Source: Verrucomicrobiota bacterium
GTDB lineage: Bacteria; Verrucomicrobiota; Verrucomicrobiia; Limisphaerales; UBA9464
DNA length: 34,866 nt
Assembly: GCA_016871805.1 (NCBI GenBank)
Contig: VHCG01000001.1
Coordinates: forward strand, 193,562 to 228,427
Direction of reading: 5' to 3'
Under the pieces are notes generated by a model. It had not been told where the DNA came from. It saw nothing but the letters and a program-made list of their open reading frames with translations, and did not search any database. Both the position numbers and the translations under genes were made by a program. Positions 22,940 to 32,822 of the stretch are shown one piece after another. Position 1 is the stretch's first letter. Each line of letters begins with the position of its first letter.

Positions 22940-25483
22940 ATGACCTCCAACTCCTGCCCGATGACCGACGGCGTTGTCCTAACGACCCTCCCCAACGGTT
23001 TCCAGCTGATCCTGAAGGAGGACCACAGCGCGCCGGTGGTCAGTGCCCAGATCTGGTGCCGTGCCGGAAGCATCGACGAGGGGCGTTGGCTGGGGGCGGG
23101 TCTGTCGCACGTCCTCGAGCACATGCTCTTCAAGGGCACCTCCACCCGACCGGGGGCCCGGATCGACCAGGAGGTCCAGAGCGCCGGTGGCTACATGAAC
23201 GCCTACACGTCGTTCGACCGCACCGTCTACTGGATCAACGTCCCGAACACCGGCGCCCGGGTCGCCATCGACATCCTGTGCGACATCGTCCAGAACGCGA
23301 CACTGCCCGAGGAGGAACTCGTCAAGGAACTCGATGTCATCCGACGCGAGATGGACATGGGACAGGACGATCCCGGCCGCCGCAGCGGGAAGCGCCTCTT
23401 CGAGACCGCCTACGTCCGCAGCCCCTACCGGTACCCGGTCATCGGCATCCCCGACATCTTCAACCGGATCACGCGGGCCGACCTCCTGTCCTACTACTCG
23501 GAGAAATACGCACCCAACAACTGCTTCCTCGTGGTGGTGGGTGACTTCCAGGTGTCCGAGGTGGTGGACCAGGTCACGAAGGCCTTCTCTGGGACCGGGG
23601 CCCGGGCCGTCCCACCGGCGCCTGTGATCCCGGAGCCTCCCCAGACCGCCCCCCGCGAGGTGGTGGAGGAGGCACCCGTCGAGCTCTGCCACTTCCACCT
23701 GGCCTGGCACATCCCGGACGTCCGCCACGAGGACGCCCCCGCGCTGGAGGTGCTGGCGACGCTGGCCGGACACGGCCGGAGCTCGCGGCTCTACCGCGAG
23801 GTCCGCGATCGGGCCGCGCTGGTGCATTCGGTGAGCGCCTGGACCTATTCGCCCGGGCACGAGGGTCTGTTCGGGGTCAGCGGGACCTGTGACGGCCCGC
23901 GGTTGTCGGAGGCCCGGTCCGCCATCCTCGGGGAGCTGGAGCGGATGAAGACCGAGCGGGTGGGAGGCGACGAACTCTCCAAGGCCCTCAAGCAGTTCAC
24001 CGCCGGAGCGCTCGCCAGCCGGAAGACGATGGAGGGCCAGGCGGAGGATCTCGGCTCAAACTGGATGCGGGCCCACGACCTCGGCTTCAGCGAACGCTTC
24101 CTCGAGGCGATCCGACGGCTCACCCCGGCCGACCTCCACTCCGTGGCCCAGCGCTACCTGACGGACGCCAACCGGACCGTCTACGGCCTCGTCCCGGAGG
24201 GCCAGGTCGCCAGGACCGTCACCCGCCCGACGACCGTGTCGGAGAACCCGGTGCGACTGACCCGGCTGCCCAACGGGCTGCGGCTGCTGGTGAAGGAGGA
24301 CCATCGCCTCCCCTTCGTGGAGTTCCGTCTCGCCCTGCATGGCGGACTGCTCAGCGAATCGGAGTCCGACTCCGGCATCGGCACCCTGCTCTGTCGGATG
24401 CTCTCCAAGGGGACCCATCACCGGAGCGCCGAGCAGCTGGCTGCCGCCATCGAGGGCCTCGGGGCCAGCCTGGAGCCCTTCGCCGGGAACCACAGCATGG
24501 GGCTTACGGGCGAGTTCCTCCGGGAGGATTTCGCGACTGGACTCGACCTGCTCACCGACGTCCTCCTCAACCCCGCCCTGCGTCCGGACGCCCTCGAGCG
24601 GGAACGGGCCGCCCAGCTCGCCGCGATCCGGGGGCAGCGGGACCAGCTGCTCAAATGCGCCTTCACAGGCATGCGCCGCGGCCTGTTCGGACCCCGGGGC
24701 TACGGTCTCGACCTCTCCGGCACCGAGTCGTCGGTGAATGTCCTCAACCCCGGCATGCTCGGGGCCTTCCATCGACGCTGGATCACCTCCTCCAACGCCG
24801 TGCTCGCCGTCTATGGTGATCTCCAGGCCGATGCGGCGATCGAGGTGATCCAGGCCTCGCTCGGGTCGTGGACCGGTGCGGCCGTCACCCCGGACCTCGG
24901 CGGCGGGGTCGGCATCCACCAGGCCCGGCACCTCGAGACCCGGGAGAAGGAGCAGGCGGTGATCGCCCTCGGGTACCCGGGGACGACCTTCGACAACCCC
25001 GACCGCTAAAAGCTGGAACTGCTCCAGGAGGCCTGTTCGGACATGGGCAGCCGGCTGTTCCTGCGGATCCGGGACACGCTCGGGCTGGCCTACTACGTCG
25101 GAGCCTCGCACTTCATCGGCCGACGCCCAGGCTACTTCGCCTTCTACTGCGGCACCGCACCGCAGCACTGCGAGCAGGTGGAGTCGGAACTGCGGGCGCA
25201 GGCGGAGCTGCTGCGAACCGCAGGTCTGACCCCCGAGGAGCTGGCCCGGGCCAAGGCGAAGGTCGTTGGGCAGAGGAAGATTGCCCGTCAGGATCTCGGC
25301 CACCAGGCCATGACCGCCGCCCTCGATGAGCTCTACGGACTCGGTTACCAGCACGGGGACACCGAGGACGACCGTTTCGAGAAGGTGACCCTCGAGGAGA
25401 TCGCCGCCGTCGCAGGACGCTACCTGGCGTCCGACCGATCGGTCGTTTCAGTGGTCCGCGGTCAGGACGCCGGGGCGGCCTGA
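22940..25483 (+). pseudogene. M16 family zinc metallopeptidase, interrupted by an in-frame TAA
   Basis: One continuous reading frame of 848 codons for a two-domain M16 (pitrilysin/processing-peptidase type) enzyme, broken only by TAA at codon 690 (25007-25009). Domain 1 carries the zinc site HVLEH at residues 57-61 with the distal Glu in VIRREMDMG near 137. Domain 2, the non-catalytic half, starts near residue 435 (RLPNGLRLLVKEDHRLPFVE). The stop lies where related proteins read a DRY-type segment, so a Tyr codon (TAC/TAT) to TAA change explains it. The following frame continues in register (KLELLQEACSDMGSRLFLRI, then the GLAYYVG segment) and holds the Arg/Tyr substrate-binding motif. Translation would give a 689-residue protein lacking that motif, unless the stop is read through or is an error. 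The 3' end overlaps gcvP by 22 bases, convergently. Confidence 0.85.
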
Positions 25484-28332
25484 TAGGCCTCCATGCCGAC
25501 GCAGGAGCAGACAAGGTTCCGATCCCCGAAGACGTTGTCGACCCGTCCCACCGCGGGCCAGAACTTGAACTGGCGCAGTCCGGCCACGGGATAGGCGGCC
25601 TGTTCCCGGCTGTACGGCCGATCCCATCGGTCTGCCGACACCACCTCGGCGGGATGCGGGGCGTTCTTGAGCGGGTTGTTCTTCGGATCCACCGCCCCGG
25701 ACTCCACGGCCTGGATCTCGGCATGGATGGTGATCATCGCATCGCAGAACCGGTCCAGCTCCGCCTTCGACTCCGACTCCGTCGGCTCGACCATCAGGGT
25801 CCCGGCGACCGGCCAGCTCAGGGTCGGTGCGTGGAATCCGTAGTCCATGAGCCGCTTGGCGACGTCCTCCGCCGTGACCGACTTGAACGGGCGGAGGTCG
25901 AGGATGCATTCGTGGGCCACGAGGCCGTTCGACCGGTAGAGGGTCGGGAAGTGGTTCTCGAGACGCTTGGAGACGTAGTTGGCGACGAGGATCGCAACCT
26001 CGGTCGCGCGGGTGAGACCGGTCGACCCCATCATGACGATGTACATCCAGGGGATGACACAGATGCTGGCGCTACCCCAGGGGGCGGCGCTGACGGCACC
26101 GATCGGGTCCTCGCCGCCGAGGTTTACAACGGCGTGTCCAGGCAGGAACGGCACCAGATGCTCCACCACTCCGATGGGTCCGACCCCGGGTCCACCCCCG
26201 CCGTGCGGGATGCAGAAGGTCTTGTGAAGGTTGAGGTGGCAGACGTCGGCCCCGATGATCGCCGGGGAGGTGAGGCCGACCTGGGCGTTCAGATTGGCGC
26301 CGTCCATGTAGACCTGTCCGCCCGCCTCGTGCACCGCCGCGCAGATGTCGCGGATCGCCGTCTCGAAGACGCCATGGGTGCTCGGGTAGGTGATCATCAG
26401 GCAGGACAGACGGTCCCGGTTCTGGTCGATCTTGGCCCGGAGGTCGGCGACGTCGATGTTCCCATCGCGGTCACAGGCGACCGGCACAACGGTCATGCCG
26501 GCCATCACCGCGCTGGCGGGATTCGTGCCATGGGCACTTGTCGGAATCAGGCAGACCTGGCGGTGCCCTTCCCGGCGGGACTCGTGCCACGCACGGATCA
26601 CCAGCAGTCCGGCGTACTCGCCCTGGGACCCGGCATTCGGCTGGAGCGACACACCTGCGAACCCGGTGACCTCGCACAGCCACTGCTCCAGCTCACCGAA
26701 GAGCTGCTGATAGCCCCGGGTCTGGGACACGGGGGCGAACGGGTGGATCGCACCGAACTCGGGCCAGCTCACCGGGATCATCTCGGAGGTGGCGTTGAGC
26801 TTCATGGTACAGGAGCCCAACGGGATCATTCCGTGGCAGAGCGAGAAGTCCTTCGACTCGAGCCGACGCAGGTACCGGAGCATCTCCGTCTCGCTGTGAT
26901 ACCTGTTGAACACCGGGTGCTGCAGGAAGGGGCTGGACCGGAGGGGAAGGACCGGCTGGACGGGCTGCAGCTGGGCCAGCGAGAGCGCCGCGCCACCGGG
27001 GAAGAGCCGGAGCACCTGCAGGACCTCCTCAGGGGTCGTGGGCTCATCGAGAGCGATGGACACCCGCGAGGCGTCGACCCGACGCAGGTTGATCCGCTGG
27101 GCCTCGGCGGCCCGGAGGATCGCCGCGGAATCGGCCACTGCCACGGTCAGGGTGTCGAAGAAGGTCGTGTTTGCCGGAGCCAGCCCCAGCCGCTGGAGTC
27201 CCGTGGCCAGGAGTCCCGTCAGGTGGTGCACACGGCGGGCGATCGCGGTCAGACCCTCCGGTCCATGGTAGCAGGCGTAGGCCATCGCCATGTTCGCCAG
27301 CAGGGCCTGGGCGGTGCAAATGTTCGAGGTCGCCTTGTCCCGGCGGATGTGCTGTTCCCGGGTCCCCAGCGAGAGACGCAGTGCGGGGCGACCGAGGGAA
27401 TCCTTCGAGACACCGACCAGCCGACCAGGCATCTGACGCTTGTAGGCATCCCGGGTCGCGAAGAACGCGGCGTGGGGTCCCCCATACCCGAGCGGCACGC
27501 CAAAGCGCTGGGCGCTGCCCACCGCCACATCGGCCCCGAACTCGCCGGGCGCCTTCAGGAGGGTGAGCGACAACAGGTCGGCCGCAACCACCAGGAGCAT
27601 CCCGGCCGCCTTCACGGACCCGGCAAACGTGGTGAAGTCGGACACGGAACCCTCGGTCGACGGATACTGGATCACGGCACCGAAGAAGGTCTGGTCCGGC
27701 TGGAACGTCCTCCAGTCCCCGACCACCACCTCGAATCCCAGGGCCCGGGCGCGGGTGCGGACCAGGTCGATGTTCTGGGGATGGCAGTCGGCCGCCACAA
27801 AGAACCGGGAGGGCACGGCGGCGCCGGCGGCCTCCCCTTCCTTGACCCGGTGGCAGAGCATCATGGCCTCGGCGCAGGCCGTGGCCTCGTCGAGGAGCGA
27901 CGCATTGGCGATCTCGAGTCCCGTGAGATCGCACACCATCGTCTGGAAGTTGAGCAGCCCCTCGAGCCGCCCCTGGGAGATCTCCGCCTGATAGGGGGTG
28001 TAGGAGGTGTACCAGCCCGGGTTCTCGAGGATGTTCCGGAGAATGACGGGCGGGGTGACGGTCCCGTGGTAGCCCATGCCGATGAATGACCGGAAGACCT
28101 GGTTCTTCGACGCCACTCCTCGAAGCCGCACCAGGGCATCGGACTCGGAAAGGGGGGCGGGAATGTTGAGCGGCGAGGACAGACGGATCGGGGCCGGCAC
28201 CGCCCGGTGGATCAGATCCCCGAGCGATCCCATCCCGAGGAACCGGAGCATTTCCTGCTGTTCGGTCTCCGACGGACCCAGGTGACGGTGGAGGAACTCG
28301 GACGAGGAGGACGGGAATGGGCTGGCGCTCAC
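25462..28332 (-). CDS. gcvP: Glycine dehydrogenase (decarboxylating), P protein, single-chain
   Basis: A 956-residue PLP enzyme of the glycine cleavage system: it decarboxylates glycine and passes the aminomethyl group to lipoyl-GcvH. Both halves of the single-chain form are present, an N-terminal half ([39 protein letters not shown]) and a C-terminal half with [14 protein letters not shown], the Gly-rich loop [12 protein letters not shown] and the PLP lysine in [12 protein letters not shown] (near residue 705). The length matches the fused form rather than the gcvPA/PB pair. gcvT and gcvH are not in the window. The ATG at 28330-28332 precedes the canonical HRHLG segment. It overlaps the M16 gene at the 3' end. 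Confidence 0.97.
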   Translation of the reverse strand: MSASPFPSSSSEFLHRHLGPSETEQQEMLRFLGMGSLGDLIHRAVPAPIRLSSPLNIPAPLSESDALVRLRGVASKNQVFRSFIGMGYHGTVTPPVILRNILENPGWYTSYTPYQAEISQGRLEGLLNFQTMVCDLTGLEIANASLLDEATACAEAMMLCHRVKEGEAAGAAVPSRFFVAADCHPQNIDLVRTRARALGFEVVVGDWRTFQPDQTFFGAVIQYPSTEGSVSDFTTFAGSVKAAGMLLVVAADLLSLTLLKAPGEFGADVAVGSAQRFGVPLGYGGPHAAFFATRDAYKRQMPGRLVGVSKDSLGRPALRLSLGTREQHIRRDKATSNICTAQALLANMAMAYACYHGPEGLTAIARRVHHLTGLLATGLQRLGLAPANTTFFDTLTVAVADSAAILRAAEAQRINLRRVDASRVSIALDEPTTPEEVLQVLRLFPGGAALSLAQLQPVQPVLPLRSSPFLQHPVFNRYHSETEMLRYLRRLESKDFSLCHGMIPLGSCTMKLNATSEMIPVSWPEFGAIHPFAPVSQTRGYQQLFGELEQWLCEVTGFAGVSLQPNAGSQGEYAGLLVIRAWHESRREGHRQVCLIPTSAHGTNPASAVMAGMTVVPVACDRDGNIDVADLRAKIDQNRDRLSCLMITYPSTHGVFETAIRDICAAVHEAGGQVYMDGANLNAQVGLTSPAIIGADVCHLNLHKTFCIPHGGGGPGVGPIGVVEHLVPFLPGHAVVNLGGEDPIGAVSAAPWGSASICVIPWMYIVMMGSTGLTRATEVAILVANYVSKRLENHFPTLYRSNGLVAHECILDLRPFKSVTAEDVAKRLMDYGFHAPTLSWPVAGTLMVEPTESESKAELDRFCDAMITIHAEIQAVESGAVDPKNNPLKNAPHPAEVVSADRWDRPYSREQAAYPVAGLRQFKFWPAVGRVDNVFGDRNLVCSCVGMEAYQAAPAS

Positions 28333-28452
28333 GGTGATGGAAGAAGCCGGCGACTGCCGGAAACAGCCCGCGAAACTACGGCCTGACGGGGTCCGTGCAA
28401 GCGCTCAGTGCCCCGGAGGACGCCGATCGAAGCGAAGCGACACCCGGAACTC

Positions 28453-29445
28453 TCAGGACCGACGCTTCCACTCGACCTTCGGGGGTTCCGGGAGTCCCAG
28501 CACCCGATAGGCGGTCCGGAAGTGCATCTTGGCCACCTGGCGCAGCCCAGCTTCGCCATGCCGCTCCACCAGCCGACGTCCCGCGTCCTCCACCGCGGCG
28601 GACGCCCCCTTCGGCAGCGTCACCCCCAGGGTCTCCCCAAGACGCTTCAGCCGCTGGACGAACTCGTCACGCGCGAGAATCGACGCCGCCGCGACGGCCA
28701 GGTCCTCCTCGGCCCGGTGGCGCTGGACCAGCTCGATCTCACGTCCAAGGGACATCAGCGCCTTGGCGACCGTGTCCTTGTCCTGGGCGAACTGATCGCT
28801 GATGGCCCGCACCGGCGCCGGAACCATCCGGTGGCGCTGAAGCAGCAGGTTTTCGATGACCCGGGCATGGCCCCAGGCCAGGACCCGGTTCACCGAACCG
28901 TTGCGCTGGTGCATCCGGTTGTAGGCCTCGTTCCCGATCGTCACGACCGTGTGCACACATCCGGGAGTCTCACGGATGCGGGTCGCGAGGTCGGCGATCC
29001 GGGAATCGCTGCCAATGTTCTTTGAATCCTGGATCCCAGCATCCTTCCAGGCCCGGACGACGTCGGCGTTCACATAGACCCCGGCGATGCAGAGGGGGCC
29101 GAAGAAGTCGCCCTTGCCGGATTCGTCGACACCCAATCGCGGCAGCAGTCGTTCCGGCTCGAGCTCCTCCTCATACCCGAGCCGAGCGCTCCCGAGGACC
29201 TCGGGCTCCAGCGCGAACTCGACAAACTCCCGGGTGCCCTTGCCCTGGACGACAACCTTGCCGGACGCGTAGAGAGTCACATTGAAGTCGGGCTTCACCC
29301 CGCTGACCCTGGCGTGGTCGACCTCTCGGAGCTGGAAGTTCCCATCGCGGATCAGGGCCTCCAGCCGGTCCATCTGATCCGGGTCCAACTTGGCGGTGTA
29401 GGTCGTCACCCCGGTGAGGTTCGGGATTCGGCCCACGGAGCACAA
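28453..29445 (-). CDS. rnhC: Ribonuclease HIII
   Basis: About 330 residues. The N-terminal TBP-like domain (YTAKLDPDQMDRLEALI, ARVSGVKPDFNVTLYASGKVVVQG) is typical of RNase HIII. The catalytic core begins GVDESGKGDFFGPLCIAG with Asp107 and Glu108, followed by QDSKN with Asp140 and AISDQFA with a later Asp, and AAASILARDEF. The enzyme removes RNA from RNA-DNA hybrids. The start is uncertain: a TTG at 29443-29445, a GTG at 29434-29436 or a GTG at 29407-29409, none with a strong Shine-Dalgarno site. It is divergent from the collagen-like island, with an inverted repeat in the shared upstream region. Confidence 0.94.
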   Translation of the reverse strand: MCSVGRIPNLTGVTTYTAKLDPDQMDRLEALIRDGNFQLREVDHARVSGVKPDFNVTLYASGKVVVQGKGTREFVEFALEPEVLGSARLGYEEELEPERLLPRLGVDESGKGDFFGPLCIAGVYVNADVVRAWKDAGIQDSKNIGSDSRIADLATRIRETPGCVHTVVTIGNEAYNRMHQRNGSVNRVLAWGHARVIENLLLQRHRMVPAPVRAISDQFAQDKDTVAKALMSLGREIELVQRHRAEEDLAVAAASILARDEFVQRLKRLGETLGVTLPKGASAAVEDAGRRLVERHGEAGLRQVAKMHFRTAYRVLGLPEPPKVEWKRRS

Positions 29446-29463
29446 ACACTCTCTGGTCCCCTC

Positions 29464-29499
29464 ACCGTTCTACGACTTCGGCGAACGATCTAGAACGGT
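29464..29499. promoter_or_regulatory. Perfect 9-bp inverted repeat in a divergent promoter region
   Basis: ACCGTTCTA (29464-29472) and TAGAACGGT (29491-29499) are exact inverted arms around an 18-base centre that itself holds TTCG/CGAA. It lies between the divergent rnhC and the secreted-protein gene. It could be an operator for a dimeric regulator or an RNA hairpin; the sequence alone does not decide. Confidence 0.4.
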
Positions 29500-29573
29500 A
29501 CACAGTGAATTCCAACGAGTCCCCAACGAGTCTCCTGTTGCCCCCAAAAAAACGCGCCGGTAACCTATCCGAG

Positions 29574-30038
29574 ATGAAGTCCAAAATATCAGCAACCGCT
29601 CTTACGGTCTTGCTGGCAAACCTTGATGTTCAAGGAGGTCAACTCGGAATCAAGAGAGCTTCAATCAATCCCGTCAGCAGAAAGGTTTCAGGCGGTGGCA
29701 CCTACGCGATGGTTGCAACCGTGCAGCCCATTTCCGTCTCGACTGGGGGGCCTTTTTCTATGACTTCAGTCGTAACCGCAGATCCAGCAACTGTTCGAGA
29801 AAAACCTCACCAGACGGCCCTACTTCGAGCAGATGGTTCGCTGGTGATCAGGTGGGAAACGCCAACACTCTTTCAATTCCAAATTCCCCAGGAAGCGGAT
29901 TCGGTTGATGCCCAGAGCTGGTTTCCGAGGAGATTCGAAATGACCCCTTACGGAGGGATTATGACGGCACCATACAAGTCAGATGCCTCATTTAGATTCT
30001 TCCGGCTGACGAACCCGAAATCCTCCAATAATCCATGA
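29574..30038 (+). CDS. Small probably secreted protein of unknown function
   Basis: About 154 residues. A short basic start and hydrophobic stretch (MKSKISATALTVLLANL) could be a weak signal peptide. The rest is Ser/Thr-rich and beta-like, with SFRFFRLTNPKSSNNP at the C-terminus, an ending I associate with secreted, verification-poor proteins of these phyla. An upstream ATG at 29505 would add 23 residues. Its stop overlaps the ATG of the collagen-like gene (ATGA at 30035), so the two are coupled. The codon and base composition is visibly less GC-rich than in flanking housekeeping genes. No family is recognised. Confidence 0.55.
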   Translation: MKSKISATALTVLLANLDVQGGQLGIKRASINPVSRKVSGGGTYAMVATVQPISVSTGGPFSMTSVVTADPATVREKPHQTALLRADGSLVIRWETPTLFQFQIPQEADSVDAQSWFPRRFEMTPYGGIMTAPYKSDASFRFFRLTNPKSSNNP

Positions 30039-31539
30039 AAGAGATGCTTGTTCGATTCCTTTGCTTGTTCCTCGCACTTCTTCCGCTGCGGGCCCAGCAC
30101 TTCAATTTTCAGGGGCAACTGACCGACGACGGTCTCCCTGCGTCAGGAAACTTTGACTTCATCTTCTCGCTATTCGACGCGAGCACTGGAGGAAAGCAGC
30201 TCGGATCTTCGATAGCGGCCAACGGGATCGATGTTAGACAAGGAATATTAGCCACCCATTAACCTTTTCCACCGCGGACCTTGCGAATGGCGGGCGATTC
30301 ATTCAGGTGTTCGTGAAGCCCAGCACGGGCACCGCATGGACAGCTCTCTTGCCGAGGCAGGAGATTGCAGCTGTTCCTTTGGCTCTCTACGCCTTGAGCG
30401 GCAATCCCGGTCCTCCTGGGGATTCAGGAGCCATGGGCCCCGCTGGACCTCAGGGACCCAAAGGCGATACAGGTGTAACCGGGCCCCAGGGGCCCAAGGG
30501 AGATGCAGGAGCCGCAGGTCCCACAGGACCCCAAGGACCAAAAGGTGACCCGGGTACGACCGGTCCTCAGGGGCTCAAGGGCGACACAGGCGCAACCGGG
30601 CCCCAGGGGCCCAAGGGAGATGCAGGAGCCGCAGGTCCCACAGGACCCCAAGGACCAAAAGGTGACCCGGGTACGACCGGTCCTCAGGGGCTCAAGGGCG
30701 ATACAGGTGCAACCGGTCCCCAGGGGCCTCAGGGAGATGCAGGAGCCGCAGGTCCTACAGGACCCCAAGGACCAAAGGGCGACACGGGCAGTGTTGATAC
30801 CTCTCTTTTGGACAACACCGTCAAGCTAACCCTCCCGGACACCTCCAGACAGGCTACCGCGACGGCAAATGTCACTTCGGGCTTCATCACCAGCGTAACC
30901 GTCACCGACGGCGGCGGCTTGTATACCGGAAACCCATCGGTGACGGTATCCGACCCGACAGGGACCGGCGCACGGTTCGATGCCATTACCCAGAACGGCT
31001 CCATTATCGCCATCGTCGTGGGGGCGGTCGGCAGTGGCTATACCAACCCGCGGTTGACGATTTCCCCCCCGAACTCCTTCCCGACCCAAACAGTCTCGGC
31101 AGCCACAGTTTTTACAGGCAATAACCGCTTCACCGGGAGTTTTACAGGGGACGGATCCGCCTTGGTCAACCTGCCTGTCAATATTGGAAGCCTTGTACAG
31201 CTAGTCCGCGGTAATCTCGAATTCCCGGAGACTCCACAACGGAGCGTTGTGAAACAGGCAACCGCCAACGGCTTCGTTTGGGGTGTCATTGTCAACGGGA
31301 GGCGATGGCAGTTCATTCCGACAGTACCAAAGACTCGAATCTCCGTAGGTTCCAGCTCCGGCAGCCTTACCGAAAGGGCAGTCTACATTGCCGAATTCAA
31401 TTTTTACCGTGGACCAGAAGGGTACCAGGACGTGGTCGGTTCATTCACAGTGATGGTCCCAATTTACAAAGGAGAGTTCTACCAAGCCGAAATGTTGAAT
31501 TTCGATGGTACCCTCTACTTTATGGCTCTCGGGAATTGA
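30035..31539 (+). pseudogene. Secreted collagen-like (Gly-X-Y) protein, frameshifted
   Basis: Two frames make one protein of about 501 residues. Frame one (30035-30262) has a signal peptide (FLCLFLALLPLRAQ) and a start region typical of bacterial surface collagen-like proteins (FNFQGQLTDDGLPASGNFDF), then hits TAA at 30260-30262. The next frame continues the same fold without a gap ([20 protein letters not shown], then [17 protein letters not shown]). Restoring one C in the CCC at 30255-30257 joins them. About 115 residues of Gly-X-Y triplets follow. Next comes a Gly-rich beta region ([18 protein letters not shown]), an [12 protein letters not shown] linker typical of fibre-like proteins, and a C-terminal domain of about 110 residues that I do not recognise. 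Possible explanations are a true pseudogene, phase variation at the C-run, or a base-call error. Confidence 0.8.
30463..30785 (+). repeat. 117-bp tandem repeat encoding 13 Gly-X-Y triplets per unit
   Basis: About 2.7 copies with an exact period of 117 bases: the phrase AGATGCAGGA recurs at 30501, 30618 and 30735, and GGCGA(T/C)ACAGG at 30463, 30580 and 30697. Each unit encodes 39 residues. Copies are nearly identical at DNA level, which suggests recent duplication. Confidence 0.9.
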
Positions 31540-31600
31540 CGATCGCTGACCAAGGGTTCAACGGGTTGTGTCAAGGAGCCTGTCGATTCCATTGATGCTA

Positions 31601-31630
31601 GTTTTCGCACTCTGTTGGAGCGGCGAAAAC
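31601..31630. other. 8-bp inverted repeat in the gap before accA
   Basis: GTTTTCGC (31601-31608) and GCGAAAAC (31623-31630) pair perfectly around a 14-base loop. It could be a terminator stem for the collagen-like gene (no T-run follows) or a protein-binding site. The rest of the 294-base gap (31540-31833) holds no supported gene. Confidence 0.35.
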
Positions 31631-31833
31631 GGATAATTGGGACACAAATGCTTTGTCTAAACTGTTCGCACCGGAAACCCATGAACCATGGAACTTTGGC
31701 GGACTGGGCGAATCTCGCTGAGCAATAGGTCAACAGTTCCCCCCCATTCCCGTACCCTGAGTTGGGAGTTGAGGGAGTGCGGGGTGCCCCGTACGGTGCG
31801 CCTCCAGTTCCGGCGCCCCCGTGGTGCCCCCCA

Positions 31834-32814
31834 ATGAAACACCATCTGGATTTCGAAAAGCCGATCCTCGAGCTGCAGAAGAAGCTTCAGGATCTCCGGC
31901 AGCACCCCGAGAACCACTCCATGGGGTTTTCCTGGGAGGAGGAGATCGGACAGCTCGAGCGCAAACTCGACGAGGCCCGACGGCAGATCTACTCGAACCT
32001 GACCCCTTGGCAGCGGGTCCAGCTGGCCCGGCATCCCAAACGCCCCTACACCTTCGACTACATCCAGCTCGCCCTGAGCGATTTCGAGGAGCTCCACGGG
32101 GATAGACAGTATTCGGACGACCGGGCCGTCGTGGGCGGATTCGCCCGCCTCGGGGGCGAACCGGTCATGGTCATCGGCACCCAGAAGGGCCGGGACACCA
32201 AGGAGAACATACTCCGGAACTTCGGTTCCGCCCATCCTGAGGGGTATCGCAAGGCCCTCCGCCTGATGAAGATGGCCGACAAGTTCGGGCTGCCGATCGT
32301 GACGCTGATCGACACCGCCGGGGCCTATCCCGGCATCGGCTCCGAGGAGCGGCACATCGGGGAGGCCATCGCGGTGAACCTCCGCGAGATGATGCTCCTC
32401 GAGGTCCCCATCCTCGCCGCCGTCATCGGCGAGGGCGGCTCCGGCGGAGCCCTTGGCATTGGGGTGGCCGACCGCGTCCTGATCCTCGAGAACGCCTACT
32501 ATTCCGTCATCAGCCCCGAGGGATGCGCCGCCATCCTCTGGAAGGACCGGGCCGCCGCCGCCAAGGCCGCCGCCGCCCTCCGGATCACGGCGACGGACCT
32601 CAAGGCACTCGGGCTGGTCGACGAGGTCGTCGGGGAACCCGAGGGCGGTGCCCACCAGGATCCGGTCGCCACGGCCGTCCACCTCAGGGAGGCGCTGCTG
32701 AAACACCTCAACGAGGTCCGGTCCCTGTCGGCCAAGGATCGCCTGTCGGTCCGCTACGCGAAGTTCCGGGCCCTCGGCCACGTCCAACAGCCCAATCCGG
32801 CCCCCGCCGCCTGA
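31834..32814 (+). CDS. accA: Acetyl-CoA carboxylase carboxyltransferase subunit alpha
   Basis: A 326-residue cytoplasmic subunit that, with AccD, transfers the carboxyl group from biotin to acetyl-CoA to make malonyl-CoA for fatty acid synthesis. Family segments are HLDFEKPILELQKKLQDL at the start, QLARHPKRPYTFDYI, FEELHGDRQYSDDRAVVGG, IGTQKGRDTKENI, the oxyanion region DTAGAYPGIGSEERHIGEAI, GEGGSGGALGIGVADRV and SVISPEGCAAILWKD. It is complete and of standard length. The ATG at 31834-31836 is the family start; no clear ribosome-binding site precedes it. The stop is eight bases before manA. Confidence 0.97.
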   Translation: MKHHLDFEKPILELQKKLQDLRQHPENHSMGFSWEEEIGQLERKLDEARRQIYSNLTPWQRVQLARHPKRPYTFDYIQLALSDFEELHGDRQYSDDRAVVGGFARLGGEPVMVIGTQKGRDTKENILRNFGSAHPEGYRKALRLMKMADKFGLPIVTLIDTAGAYPGIGSEERHIGEAIAVNLREMMLLEVPILAAVIGEGGSGGALGIGVADRVLILENAYYSVISPEGCAAILWKDRAAAAKAAAALRITATDLKALGLVDEVVGEPEGGAHQDPVATAVHLREALLKHLNEVRSLSAKDRLSVRYAKFRALGHVQQPNPAPAA

Positions 32815-32822
32815 TCCGACCC

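Noticed and set aside
22979..23860. Long opposite-strand frames under the M16 gene, and similar ones under gcvP and the coiled-coil gene
   Set aside because: They are antisense shadows typical of high-GC DNA and encode low-complexity Arg/Pro/Gly-rich sequence with no family match.
31515..31733. 72-codon minus-strand frame and sequence like GGGACACAAA that might be an insertion-sequence remnant
   Set aside because: No recognisable transposase motif, terminal repeats or target duplication.
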